From Pseudohalioglobus lutimaris (lineage in GTDB: Bacteria > Pseudomonadota > Gammaproteobacteria > Pseudomonadales > Halieaceae), in contig NZ_PKUS01000007.1 of assembly GCF_002866825.1 (NCBI RefSeq), positions 1-64,000 of the forward strand: a stretch of 64,000 nt of DNA, given 5' to 3'. This document shows, piece by piece, positions 30,089-38,465 of the stretch. The translations under genes were made by a program, and so were the position numbers. Position 1 is the first letter of the stretch. Each line of letters begins with the position of its first letter. The notes beneath the pieces are model-generated. The model was not told the DNA's origin and made no database searches. It worked only from the letters and a program-made list of their open reading frames with translations.

Positions 30089-32437
30089 ATGAAAGCAAGA
30101 GTAAACCACACTACAAGTCCGTTTCGCACGCTGACCATGTCAGCGGCGGTTGCACTGGCCCTGGGCCTGGCAATCCCCGCGGCAAAGGTAGAAGCGCAGG
30201 AGCCCAGAGCCCGTGGCAGTGCCACCCTGCTGGAAGAGGTCATGGTGACCGCGCGTAAGCGCGAGGAGGGCGCGCAGGACGTGCCCATGTCTATCAGCGC
30301 GTTCAACGCCAACCAGATCGACGCCCTGAAGGTACGCGACCTTACCAACCTGGCGGTGGGAATGCCCAACGTTGCCCTGGACGATGTGGGCACCACGCGC
30401 GGTACAGCGAACTTTTCTATACGCGGCCTGGGTATCAATAGCTCCATCCCCTCCATTGATCCTACCGTAGGCGTATTCGTTAACGGTGTTTACCTCGGCG
30501 TGAACAACGGCATTATTTTTGACGTGTTTGACCTGGAGAGCATTGAGGTGCTGCGCGGGCCGCAGGGCATCCTGTTCGGCCGCAACGTGACCGGCGGCGC
30601 TATTCTGATGAACACCAGGAAGCCGGGCGAAGAACTGGACGCGACAGTGCGCGCGGCGGTGGATGGCGGCGGTGACGGCGGCATCAACAAATACCTGATG
30701 GGCGCCATTGGCGGCCCTGTCACGGATACCCTGGGTCTGCGACTGACCGGTTACTGGAACGATGATGATGGCTGGCATGAAAACCAGTTTGACGGTAGCG
30801 ATGTGCAGGCGATAGAGCAGAAGATGGTGCGCGGTACTCTGGCCTGGACGCCTACCGATCGCGCTGAGCTGGTATTGCGCTATGAATACGTCGATATTGA
30901 GGGAGACGGCCCGGTTGCACAGTCCCATACCAACGGCTTGGGCATTCCCGGCGCTCCCTTCAACGCCAAGCGTGACAGCTTTGACGCGAATTACGACCTG
31001 GTCGGCGAACAGTCCAGTGAAACTGACTTCTTCAGCGCAGAATTCAACTACGACGTCGACTTTGGTGACGGCACCATCACCGCCCTTTACGGGTGGCGCG
31101 AAAGCGAAGGTAATACGGTTTCGGATATCGATGCCCAGCCCGCTGCCCTGTTCCATGCACCCGCGGACCTGATAGCCGAGCAGAACAGTTTTGAGTTGCG
31201 CTATAACGGCCAGTTTGGCAATGCCAATGTGACGACGGGTGTCTACTGGTTTGAAAATGACCTTGAGTACCACGAGCGCCGGGACTTGCTGGGCGCGGCG
31301 CTGCCGCCTTCTTTTGGCGGGCTTTCCTTCCAGATCCAGGACGGGGGTGGCCTCTACGACGTTGAAACGATGGCGTTCTTCGCGGCCGTCGACTATGACC
31401 TTACCGACAAGCTCTCGCTGACCGTTGGCGCGCGCTGGTCATCTGAGGACAAGAGTGCGGAAATTGCCACGCTGGCGCTCAATACCAACGTGTTGGATAC
31501 AACCGCTACCGTGGTGACCGGACAACCGGTTTACGCTAACCCGCTCACCGGCACGGATACGCGTTGCAATATCGTTTATGGTCCCAGCTGTACCCTGGAC
31601 TTCAAGGACGATGACTCCTGGGATACCTTTGCCCCCAAAATCGGTTTAGGTTACGACCTGAACGATTCGACCCAGTTGTATGCAAGCTGGAGTCGTGGTT
31701 TCCGCTCCGGCGGCTACAACCTGCGTAACACCAGCCCCACGGCAGCCCCGGGACCCTTTGACGAGGAGCAGGTGGACAACTATGAGATCGGTTACAAGTC
31801 GCTCAATGACTGGGGCCGCCTGAATGCAGCCGTTTTCTATACCGATATCGGCGATATGCAGCGGGAAGTGAACCTGGCCGATGCGACATCCGGTGTGGTG
31901 CAGATCATTGACAACACAGCCGATGCGACTATCTGGGGCCTGGAAGTGGATGGCACCTTCCGCCTCGGTGATAACCTGCTGTTGTTGGCCTCTGTGGGTT
32001 ATATCGATGCCAGCTACGACACGGTCAGGTTTGACCTCAATGGCGACGGTGTGGTCGACAGCAAGGACAAGGACCTGGATGTGCCGCGTGCACCCGAGTG
32101 GACCTACAGTGTGGGCATGACCTACGACATGGATATCGGCTCCTGGGGTTATGCCACGGCGCGAATCAACTACGCTTACCGCGACGAGACGGCCTTCACC
32201 GATAACAATCGTGGATTTATCCTCGAGCAGGACATTCTTGATGCCGGCCTGGACTTCTACTCCAACAGTGGCCACTGGGTGTTCTCACTCTACGGCCGCA
32301 ACCTGTTGGATGAGGTCAAGCACGGCGGCGACACTCAGCTGCCTTCTGCCCTCGGCCCTGTGCCGCTCGGTGGTACTTTCTCACCGTTGGCCAAGGGTCG
32401 AGTATATGGTGCGGAAGTTACCTATAACTTTTTCTAA
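30089..32437 (+). CDS. TonB-dependent outer-membrane receptor
   Basis: A 782-aa TonB-dependent receptor. A signal peptide ends near VEAQ (residue 36); a TonB box-like stretch LEEVMVTARKREE follows at about 49-61. The plug domain includes FSIRGLG and RGPQGILFGRNVTGGAI. The 22-strand barrel ends in VTYNFF. This CirA/FecA-like type is numerous in marine Gammaproteobacteria and imports siderophores, vitamins, carbohydrates or hydrophobic compounds; the ligand is not evident. The downstream terminator isolates it. CATAATA about 35 nt before the start may be its -10 element. Confidence 0.92.
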   Translation: MKARVNHTTSPFRTLTMSAAVALALGLAIPAAKVEAQEPRARGSATLLEEVMVTARKREEGAQDVPMSISAFNANQIDALKVRDLTNLAVGMPNVALDDVGTTRGTANFSIRGLGINSSIPSIDPTVGVFVNGVYLGVNNGIIFDVFDLESIEVLRGPQGILFGRNVTGGAILMNTRKPGEELDATVRAAVDGGGDGGINKYLMGAIGGPVTDTLGLRLTGYWNDDDGWHENQFDGSDVQAIEQKMVRGTLAWTPTDRAELVLRYEYVDIEGDGPVAQSHTNGLGIPGAPFNAKRDSFDANYDLVGEQSSETDFFSAEFNYDVDFGDGTITALYGWRESEGNTVSDIDAQPAALFHAPADLIAEQNSFELRYNGQFGNANVTTGVYWFENDLEYHERRDLLGAALPPSFGGLSFQIQDGGGLYDVETMAFFAAVDYDLTDKLSLTVGARWSSEDKSAEIATLALNTNVLDTTATVVTGQPVYANPLTGTDTRCNIVYGPSCTLDFKDDDSWDTFAPKIGLGYDLNDSTQLYASWSRGFRSGGYNLRNTSPTAAPGPFDEEQVDNYEIGYKSLNDWGRLNAAVFYTDIGDMQREVNLADATSGVVQIIDNTADATIWGLEVDGTFRLGDNLLLLASVGYIDASYDTVRFDLNGDGVVDSKDKDLDVPRAPEWTYSVGMTYDMDIGSWGYATARINYAYRDETAFTDNNRGFILEQDILDAGLDFYSNSGHWVFSLYGRNLLDEVKHGGDTQLPSALGPVPLGGTFSPLAKGRVYGAEVTYNFF

Positions 32438-32460
32438 AGCCTGATAGAAAAAGCACAGGA

Positions 32461-32493
32461 ACCGGCGTCGCGCAAGCGCGCCGGTTTTTTTTT
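32461..32493 (+). terminator. Rho-independent terminator of the TonB receptor gene
   Basis: ACCGGCG (32461-32467) pairs with CGCCGGT (32479-32485), with further pairing inside, followed directly by a run of nine T (32485-32493). It begins 24 nt after the receptor stop. Confidence 0.9.
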
Positions 32494-32555
32494 ATTCCTG
32501 CGCGCGGTCACGACTTACAACTCCGCGGCTGGCAGCGGCATATCCGGGACCGGCT

Positions 32556-34172
32556 TCAGTTGGCGCTGGCCTGCGGTTGCCAGGCCTGTGAGTTGGCGTC
32601 CAGCTTGACGAAGCGCAGGTTCAAGGTGTCAATCAGGTTACCGGGCAGGCCCTCAAGTGAGGGCTGCGCCAGGCGTTTGCTTTTGTAGTTGTAAATCGGG
32701 ATCAACTGGACTTCTTCGAGCAACAGGCGTTCTGCCTCCCGGTAAAGTGCCATCAGTCGTTTCGGGTCTGTGGTGGCGCGGGTGTCATGTAAAATGATCT
32801 CGTCGTAGCGGACGTTCGAGAACCCGGTGCGATTGGTGCCCCCCTCGGTGACCAGTGGGTCAAGAAAGGAACCCGGGTAGACATCCGCCACCCAGCCCAT
32901 CCTGCCTATGTCATAGTCACCGGTATCCAGGGTGTCCAGGTAAACCTTCCACTCCTGGTTGGCCAGGGTGACCTCAATATTGAGTTCGTCTTTCCACATC
33001 TGCTGCACCGCGGATGTCACCGTGCGGTGGTTCTCACTGGTGTTGAAGACCAGCTCTATGTCCGGAAAGCCTCGCCCCCGGGGATAGCCGGCCTCGGCGA
33101 GTAACTGCCTCGCCCGCTCAGGCTGGTAGTCCAGCCCCTGCGGGTGATCGTAGCCCGGCATGCCCTGGGGAATGTAGTTGCTGGACGCAATCACCGTATC
33201 TTCCAGTACCGAATGGGCCAGCGTTTCCCGGTCAATGGACAGTGCCAGTGCGCGGCGCACGCGTACGTCGTCCAGTGGTGGACGCCGGGTATTGAGCATC
33301 AGGTAATACGTTCCCATAAAGGGGCTGTTGATCAAGGGTGAGTCTGCCGCATTGCGGTAGGCGGGTACCTTTGAGTTGGGAACGGTGCTTGTAGCGTGCA
33401 GTTGCCCGCTGCGAAACATTTTCTCTTCCGTTGATGCGCTTTCGACAGGGCGGAAGACGACGCCTTCCAACTGAACGTTCTCCGCATTCCAGTAATGAGG
33501 ATTGCGTTTAACACGGAGATAGCGATGCATTTTCCATTCATCAAGTTCGAATGGACCACTGGAAACAAGGTTTCCGGGCTGAGTCCAGCGGGAAAAGCGC
33601 GAGGTCATGTCGCCATGAGCCAGAATGGCCTCTCGAGGCACGATAGCATTATAGATGTAAGTGAATTTGCGTAGGGCGTTGGCGTCGGGGTACTCAAGCT
33701 CTACCTCCACTGTCTGTGGGTCAATGGCGCGCACGCCTACCTGTGCCGGGTCATCAATGTGACCCCGGTGGTAGGCCTCGGCGTTGCGCACCGAGAACAG
33801 GAAGTCAGCCACCACATTGCCGGTTTTCGGGTTGAGGGCCCGGTGCCAGGACCAGACAACGTCGTCCGCGGTGATTTGCCTGCCATTGGAAAAGCGCGCC
33901 TGTGGATTGAGGTAGAAGGTAATCAGGTGACCGTCGTCACTGTATTCCCAGCGCTGGGCCACCCCGGGCAAAATTTCAAGCGTGTAGGGATTAACGGTCA
34001 CCAGGCCCTCGAACAGGGCGTTTGCGATGCGTGCCTCCGGCGTTCCGGAAAGGATATGCGGGTCAATGGTTTGCGGCTCCGTGCCATTGCCCAGATAGAG
34101 TATGCCGTTGCGGTTGCCCTGGTTGACCAGTGAATCGCCTGCGCAGGCCCCAAGCAGAAGTACTACAATCAA
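32556..34172 (-). CDS. oppA: Peptide ABC transporter substrate-binding lipoprotein (OppA-like)
   Basis: Periplasmic oligopeptide-binding protein, family SBP_5, at least 538 aa (E. coli OppA is 543). Family blocks GTEPQTIDPHILSGTPEARIANALFEGLV and EYSDDGHLITFYLNP are present. The lipobox LLGAC lies close to the start. The start is awkward: the only near-canonical start is the TTG at 34172, giving an eight-residue pre-sequence without positive charge, although the frame upstream reads as a good signal sequence (RSPICIAV). A non-ATG start near 34220 or an assembly error is possible. No permease or ATPase genes lie nearby. Confidence 0.88.
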   Translation of the reverse strand: MIVVLLLGACAGDSLVNQGNRNGILYLGNGTEPQTIDPHILSGTPEARIANALFEGLVTVNPYTLEILPGVAQRWEYSDDGHLITFYLNPQARFSNGRQITADDVVWSWHRALNPKTGNVVADFLFSVRNAEAYHRGHIDDPAQVGVRAIDPQTVEVELEYPDANALRKFTYIYNAIVPREAILAHGDMTSRFSRWTQPGNLVSSGPFELDEWKMHRYLRVKRNPHYWNAENVQLEGVVFRPVESASTEEKMFRSGQLHATSTVPNSKVPAYRNAADSPLINSPFMGTYYLMLNTRRPPLDDVRVRRALALSIDRETLAHSVLEDTVIASSNYIPQGMPGYDHPQGLDYQPERARQLLAEAGYPRGRGFPDIELVFNTSENHRTVTSAVQQMWKDELNIEVTLANQEWKVYLDTLDTGDYDIGRMGWVADVYPGSFLDPLVTEGGTNRTGFSNVRYDEIILHDTRATTDPKRLMALYREAERLLLEEVQLIPIYNYKSKRLAQPSLEGLPGNLIDTLNLRFVKLDANSQAWQPQASAN

Positions 34173-34286
34173 TACTGCGATACAGATAGGGCTACGTGTA
34201 TTGAGCTGAGGGATAGCGATGCAGATCTCCCTGGTGCTTTTGTGCGTACCCTGAGTATAGATCCTATTTACTGGACGAGGTAAGAC

Positions 34287-34466
34287 GTGTTTGGACTGTT
34301 AAAGAAATCCCCCGCCAAAAAACTGCAGGCTGAGTTCGAAAAGCTCTCCACACAGGCTTTTGAAGCGCAACGCAACGGCAATATCAGACTCTATTCCAGC
34401 CTTACGGCCGAGGCGGAGGAGGTACGCGAAAAGATCAGGGAACTGGAGGCGGCCGGCGGCGCTTAG
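34287..34466 (+). CDS. Small DUF6435-type protein
   Basis: A 59-aa reading frame from GTG to TAG, reading MFGLLKKSPAKKLQAEFEKL and continuing as a charged helix ending KIRELEAAGGA. It matches the small DUF6435 family: conserved FG(L/F)xKKxPxKKL opening, then QRNGNIRLYSSLTAEAEE. The whole protein is predicted to be one or two helices. ACGAGGTAAGAC precedes the start. Function unknown. It lies between two minus-strand genes. Confidence 0.8.
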   Translation: MFGLLKKSPAKKLQAEFEKLSTQAFEAQRNGNIRLYSSLTAEAEEVREKIRELEAAGGA

Positions 34467-34526
34467 GGCATTGGTCCTGGTCGTGTGCCTGCTATGGTTA
34501 CGCAGGCACGTCTCCACCGAAGCGCG

Positions 34527-35663
34527 CTAGCGCACCGCGTCCAGGGCTTCCTCTATCAGCGGTATCATCTCTGTAATTACCCCGTTTGAACCCTGTGAGG
34601 CATTTACCGCGGTGTACTCCTCGAAGAGGACGATGCCGCCGTAGCCCCTGTCGACATCGATCCACGAGACAGAACCATACAGTCCCGGATCAACGTAGAG
34701 ATAGATGCTGCCACCGTCGGCGGGCGGAATAATCCACCAACCCATTCCATAGCCCCATTCATCTTCTTCTGCGAGCGTGCGCTCCTCGCGCATAAATGCC
34801 AGTGCATCCGGCGTGAGCACGGCATTGTCGCCGCAGCTGCCGCCGTCGAGGTGAATCGCCACGAGTTGGGCATAGTCCTCGAGGTTGGTGATCAAGCCAC
34901 CTTCGATCGAGGGGTTATCTATGCCCAGAAGTGAGTCCGGGTCGCCGGACCAGTCCGTGGGCGATGCCAACATGTTGCCATAGGTTGCCACGTTCAATCC
35001 GCAGGGCTGGGCTATGTACTGGTCCCAGAGCTGATTCCAGGTACCACCACCGACTATTTCTGCTACGCCGCCCGAGAGCTGCCACTGCGAGCCACCATAG
35101 TCAAACGCAGTGTCAGGAGGTGTGGTGGGCAGGTTGGGCAGGGGAGTGGTGTAAAGTGTTTCCACGCAGTCCAGCAGGTTGCCAACCGGGAAGAACTGGC
35201 AGCCGTGGACCAGGTAGTCCGCCTGCTGGGTGAACACGTATCCCAGGCCCGGCAGGCCTGAACGGTTTGAAACCAGGTTTTCCGTGGTAATGGCGGCGTC
35301 CCATACACCCTGCCATGGCAGATAGTTGGCGATGGGTGCCTGAATATCGAAGTCGACGTTGGCGTCGTCTTCATCCAGTGCCATCAATAGCATGACCGAG
35401 GGGACTTTGCTGGTTGACGCCAACAGTACCGCTGTATCCTCTGTATGGTCGCCAAAGGTGTTGCGGTGAATGACGCCGCTGCCCGCTTCGACTATGGCCA
35501 CAGACGCGCCGTTGAACAGCGGCTGCTGGTCGACAAATTCCTGTAGCCAGGCGTCCGCAGCGCTAAAGTCCGGCGGCACCTCAGGTTTGTTACGGTTATC
35601 ACTGCTGTCGCTACAGGCCGCCAGGGCCAGTGCGAGCAAAATCATGATAATTGAGCGGCTCAT
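34527..35663 (-). CDS. Serine hydrolase lipoprotein (beta-lactamase/penicillin-binding-protein-like)
   Basis: A 378-aa secreted lipoprotein (lipobox LAAC at residues 14-17). The nucleophile motif S83-T-S-K86 (SxxK) is in context VLLASTSKVPSV, and YGGSQWQLSG near 195 occupies the place of the second catalytic motif in class C-type esterases. This family includes EstB-like esterases and peptidases rather than true antibiotic-hydrolysing enzymes. Substrate unknown. Seven cysteines in the mature part suggest disulfides in the periplasm or outside the cell. Confidence 0.8.
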   Translation of the reverse strand: MSRSIIMILLALALAACSDSSDNRNKPEVPPDFSAADAWLQEFVDQQPLFNGASVAIVEAGSGVIHRNTFGDHTEDTAVLLASTSKVPSVMLLMALDEDDANVDFDIQAPIANYLPWQGVWDAAITTENLVSNRSGLPGLGYVFTQQADYLVHGCQFFPVGNLLDCVETLYTTPLPNLPTTPPDTAFDYGGSQWQLSGGVAEIVGGGTWNQLWDQYIAQPCGLNVATYGNMLASPTDWSGDPDSLLGIDNPSIEGGLITNLEDYAQLVAIHLDGGSCGDNAVLTPDALAFMREERTLAEEDEWGYGMGWWIIPPADGGSIYLYVDPGLYGSVSWIDVDRGYGGIVLFEEYTAVNASQGSNGVITEMIPLIEEALDAVR

Positions 35664-35817
35664 TCGTGGATCCTCGTTCTTATGGTGATGCCCTGGCCGT
35701 GCTGGCCTGTGGGATCGGGGGGGGCATGGCAGTAAGCGTTACCTGGTTGACCCCTCTATTGTTTTGCTGGCCGTTATACTGGAACGGGATCGTCAAAAGC
35801 GCAAGTGCTGCGTTGGG

Positions 35818-36897
35818 TCAGATGGCGTCGACGCTTACCGGATCGAGTTCTTCAATGATCCGGTCTGCTTCATCCTGGTCGCCCGCCTCGCTGGCCAGGG
35901 CGCCGGTACCCTCGCCTCTGTTTTGGCTGAGTACCAGTTCAGCGACCAGTGCAAAGTGGTCTGAACCAAAGGGCTCTGATCGTGCCAGTGAGACCAGCGA
36001 AAAGTGCTCAGTGCAAAATACATGGTCTAGAGGCCAGCGACACAGTGGAATAAGGGCATGAAAAGTAGAGAATAGTCCACGCCCGACGCGCGGGTCGGCC
36101 AACCCGCTGAGTTTGCGAAAGAGTCGAGTCGGTCGCGACCAGGGTACGTCGTTAAAGTCACCTATCACCAGGGTTGGTTGCTCCCGGCCACCGATGTCGC
36201 TGGCGACTTTGACCAGTTCAGCGTCGCGCTCGATGGATTGCTCGTTCTCTGTTGGACTGGGTGGTGCCGGGTGCACGCAGTGCAGCAGTACATTGTCGCC
36301 CGTCGGCCACTTCAGGTCAGCGATGATGGAGGGCACACCCGGCTGCACCCGGTAGCGAGTTTCCGCGTGGAACAAAGGCAGGCGGCTGTAGAGATGCATG
36401 CCGTACAGGTTGTCCTTTGCACAACGCACCACATGCGGATAGTCCTGCAAGCCGGTTTCCAGGGCTGCTTCCCACTCGCTGTCGCCCTCCAGAAACAGCA
36501 CCAGGTCCGGGTCATTGATCTTTACCTGTCCCAACAATCTCGCATATTGGCGATTGGTCATCAGCACATTGGCGATCATGATGCGCACTGAAGGCCGCTC
36601 ACTGTCGCGCGGTATAGACTCGACTTCCGGGCGCCCCAGGGGGCTGTAAGGGATGAGCCTCAGCCCGTGGTCCAGCGCACAGCCGATGCTGACCGCCAGT
36701 GCGGCGAATATCGGGGCGGCAGGTCCTCTGCCACCACTGAGGTAGAAAAGGTAGAGCGCGGCCAGGATTAGGGCCAGCAGCAGCAACTGTAGCCGCGGAA
36801 AATCCAGGCCGCGAATCCACCATTGGGGCCGCCGCGACAGGGAGGCAACGGTGAGCAGCAACAGCAGCAGGGTGAGGCAGTGCAGAAGAATCAGCAT
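35818..36897 (-). CDS. Membrane-anchored endonuclease/exonuclease/phosphatase-fold protein
   Basis: A 359-aa protein. The first 85 residues hold about three membrane helices; the rest is an EEP domain with VIGDFNDVPW (catalytic Asp and Asn), a DHVF stretch and the terminal GSDHFALVAEL (catalytic Asp-His). Similar membrane-tethered EEP proteins are common in Gammaproteobacteria and face the periplasm; they may act on nucleic acid or phospholipid, and no substrate can be assigned. An acidic tail (EAGDQDEADRIIEELD) follows the domain. Confidence 0.85.
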   Translation of the reverse strand: MLILLHCLTLLLLLLTVASLSRRPQWWIRGLDFPRLQLLLLALILAALYLFYLSGGRGPAAPIFAALAVSIGCALDHGLRLIPYSPLGRPEVESIPRDSERPSVRIMIANVLMTNRQYARLLGQVKINDPDLVLFLEGDSEWEAALETGLQDYPHVVRCAKDNLYGMHLYSRLPLFHAETRYRVQPGVPSIIADLKWPTGDNVLLHCVHPAPPSPTENEQSIERDAELVKVASDIGGREQPTLVIGDFNDVPWSRPTRLFRKLSGLADPRVGRGLFSTFHALIPLCRWPLDHVFCTEHFSLVSLARSEPFGSDHFALVAELVLSQNRGEGTGALASEAGDQDEADRIIEELDPVSVDAI

Positions 36898-37022
36898 GGA
36901 ATGCCAGTCCTGGGGAAACGGGGGGATTTACCTGGCATCATCTGGTGCTCGACAAACCCCGGGCCTGCTTTGTCCACACCAACATAGCGGTAACGGATCA
37001 TCCGCTGAACCAAGCCGTTCTA

Positions 37023-37388
37023 TCAGCGTTTCTTCACAGGCTCGAGCGGCTGCGGTGAACCATCGCTACCCACATTGACGAAGGTGATCTTGGTGCCAAA
37101 CAGCGGCTCGTCTGTGCCGGCCAGTTTCTCACCCAGCACCTCGATTTCATAGGTGACCGACGTGTTTCCCTTGCGTATCAGTTGCACGTCGAAGCACAAC
37201 AATTCACCCGGCTGGATGGGATGCTTGAAGTTCACCTCACTCAGCGACACGGTCACCAGCCGGTTGCCGGGAAACTCCAGGCTGGCGGTAATGTAGGCTG
37301 ACTCATCCACCCACTTCAACAGGTTGCCGCCGAACAGGAAGCCCTGGTCGTTGAGAAATTCGGGAAGCACAAGTTTACGATGCTGCAC
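37023..37388 (-). CDS. Acyl-CoA thioesterase (hotdog fold, YciA/BACH type)
   Basis: A 121-aa single hotdog domain. The N-terminal FLFGGNLLKWVDESAYITAS carries the conserved GGxLLxWxDE motif with the catalytic Asp/Glu, and VSLSEVNFKHPIQPGELL forms the central strands. It hydrolyses acyl-CoA to free acid and CoA. Ends in a basic proline-containing tail. Flanked by minus-strand genes but separated from them by about 70-125 bp. Confidence 0.88.
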   Translation of the reverse strand: MQHRKLVLPEFLNDQGFLFGGNLLKWVDESAYITASLEFPGNRLVTVSLSEVNFKHPIQPGELLCFDVQLIRKGNTSVTYEIEVLGEKLAGTDEPLFGTKITFVNVGSDGSPQPLEPVKKR

Positions 37389-37459
37389 TATTAATGCCTT
37401 CTGGTGATTTGTCTCGGTGGGTGAGTGTAACAGTAAAGTTTTTAGCTGTTACCTCGTCG

Positions 37460-38308
37460 TTAGCACTGGCTCACCCAGACCCCCACATCCAGTTCAGCGC
37501 CAGCGTTGCCAACGAAGGTGCCTTCAACGGGAGGCACTGACTCGGCAACCCGGGCGACGGCCACCGGAATATGGTCAGTTCCCACAATTGCCCCGATCGT
37601 GGGGTCGAAACCTTTCCATCCTGCGCCCGGAAGGTAGATTTCTGCCCAGGCATGCGTTGCCCCGGCATCGGTGGAGAGTGGCGCGTGTAGATACCCGGTA
37701 ACAAACCGGGCCGCCAGCCCCAGCTGCCGTGCAGCGGCCATCAGCAGCATGGCGAAGTCGCGACAGGAGCCACTGGCGCGGGAGAGCGTGTCGTTAGCCG
37801 TCTGCACCCCGGGCTCTTCCCGCACCTTGTACGTCATTCGCTGATGTATGGCGTCGGTGATGCGTTGCAACAAGCCGTAGGTCTCTATTGCTTCCCCCTT
37901 ATGCCAGATTGCCTCAATCCATTGTGCTAATTGCGGGTCGGCCGGGGTGCTTGACCCGGACAGGTAAGGCGCAAGTAGAACCAGGTCATCCTGCTGATAC
38001 CTGAAAGGGTAGTTGACGGCGTAATCCGCCACCAGGAAGTCCAATGGTTTCTCCAGGTATTGCTGGATGATGACCTCGCTCTCTATGGCCAACTGCTGGG
38101 TAGGCTGGCTAAAGGATGCGATAGCAATCGAGTTGCTTTCCACATCTCTGTGCCACAGTACATTTGCCTCGGGGGATATCTTCAGGTCGAAAGCTTCAAT
38201 GCGCAGTTCGTGGTCTTCACGTGGACGCAGCCGGAGTATGTGCGGCCCCAGGGTGACGGGATTGGAGAAATTGTAATAGGTACGGTGAAGTATTTTGTAG
38301 CGTTGCAT
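37460..38308 (-). CDS. Transglutaminase-like cysteine protease family protein
   Basis: A 282-aa protein: bacterial transglutaminase N-terminal beta domain (residues 1-85, HRTYYNFSNPVTLGPHILRLRPRE) followed by the transglutaminase-like core. The triad is Cys in SGSCRDFA (about 181), His in ATHAWAEIYLPG (about 219) and Asp in GFDPT (about 234). Soluble with no signal peptide. The family is often near alpha-E and circularly permuted ATP-grasp genes, which are absent here. Likely a peptidase or peptide ligase; substrate unknown. Confidence 0.88.
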   Translation of the reverse strand: MQRYKILHRTYYNFSNPVTLGPHILRLRPREDHELRIEAFDLKISPEANVLWHRDVESNSIAIASFSQPTQQLAIESEVIIQQYLEKPLDFLVADYAVNYPFRYQQDDLVLLAPYLSGSSTPADPQLAQWIEAIWHKGEAIETYGLLQRITDAIHQRMTYKVREEPGVQTANDTLSRASGSCRDFAMLLMAAARQLGLAARFVTGYLHAPLSTDAGATHAWAEIYLPGAGWKGFDPTIGAIVGTDHIPVAVARVAESVPPVEGTFVGNAGAELDVGVWVSQC

Positions 38309-38465
38309 CGTTTAACTCTTGTCTGCCAGAGCATGTGCATGGCCAGGGCGCTCTGTACCAGTATATCTGAGGTATACACCATCATGACACGCAAATATCC
38401 ATGGTCAGGCCTGTTCCCGGCCTGGCCGCGCTTAAGCTTCGCGCAGCGCAGGCTGGCCAAACTGG

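Noticed and set aside
27475-32437. Encapsulin shell gene near EncFtn
   Set aside because: I checked the genes on both sides of the EncFtn gene. Lipoprotein, membrane protein, outer-membrane protein and TonB receptor were found; none has the HK97-fold encapsulin pattern.
35651-36061. 136-codon frame opposite the EEP-domain protein gene
   Set aside because: It overlaps the end of the well-supported minus-strand gene, and its sequence is low-complexity Ser/Trp/Ala without homology I recognise.
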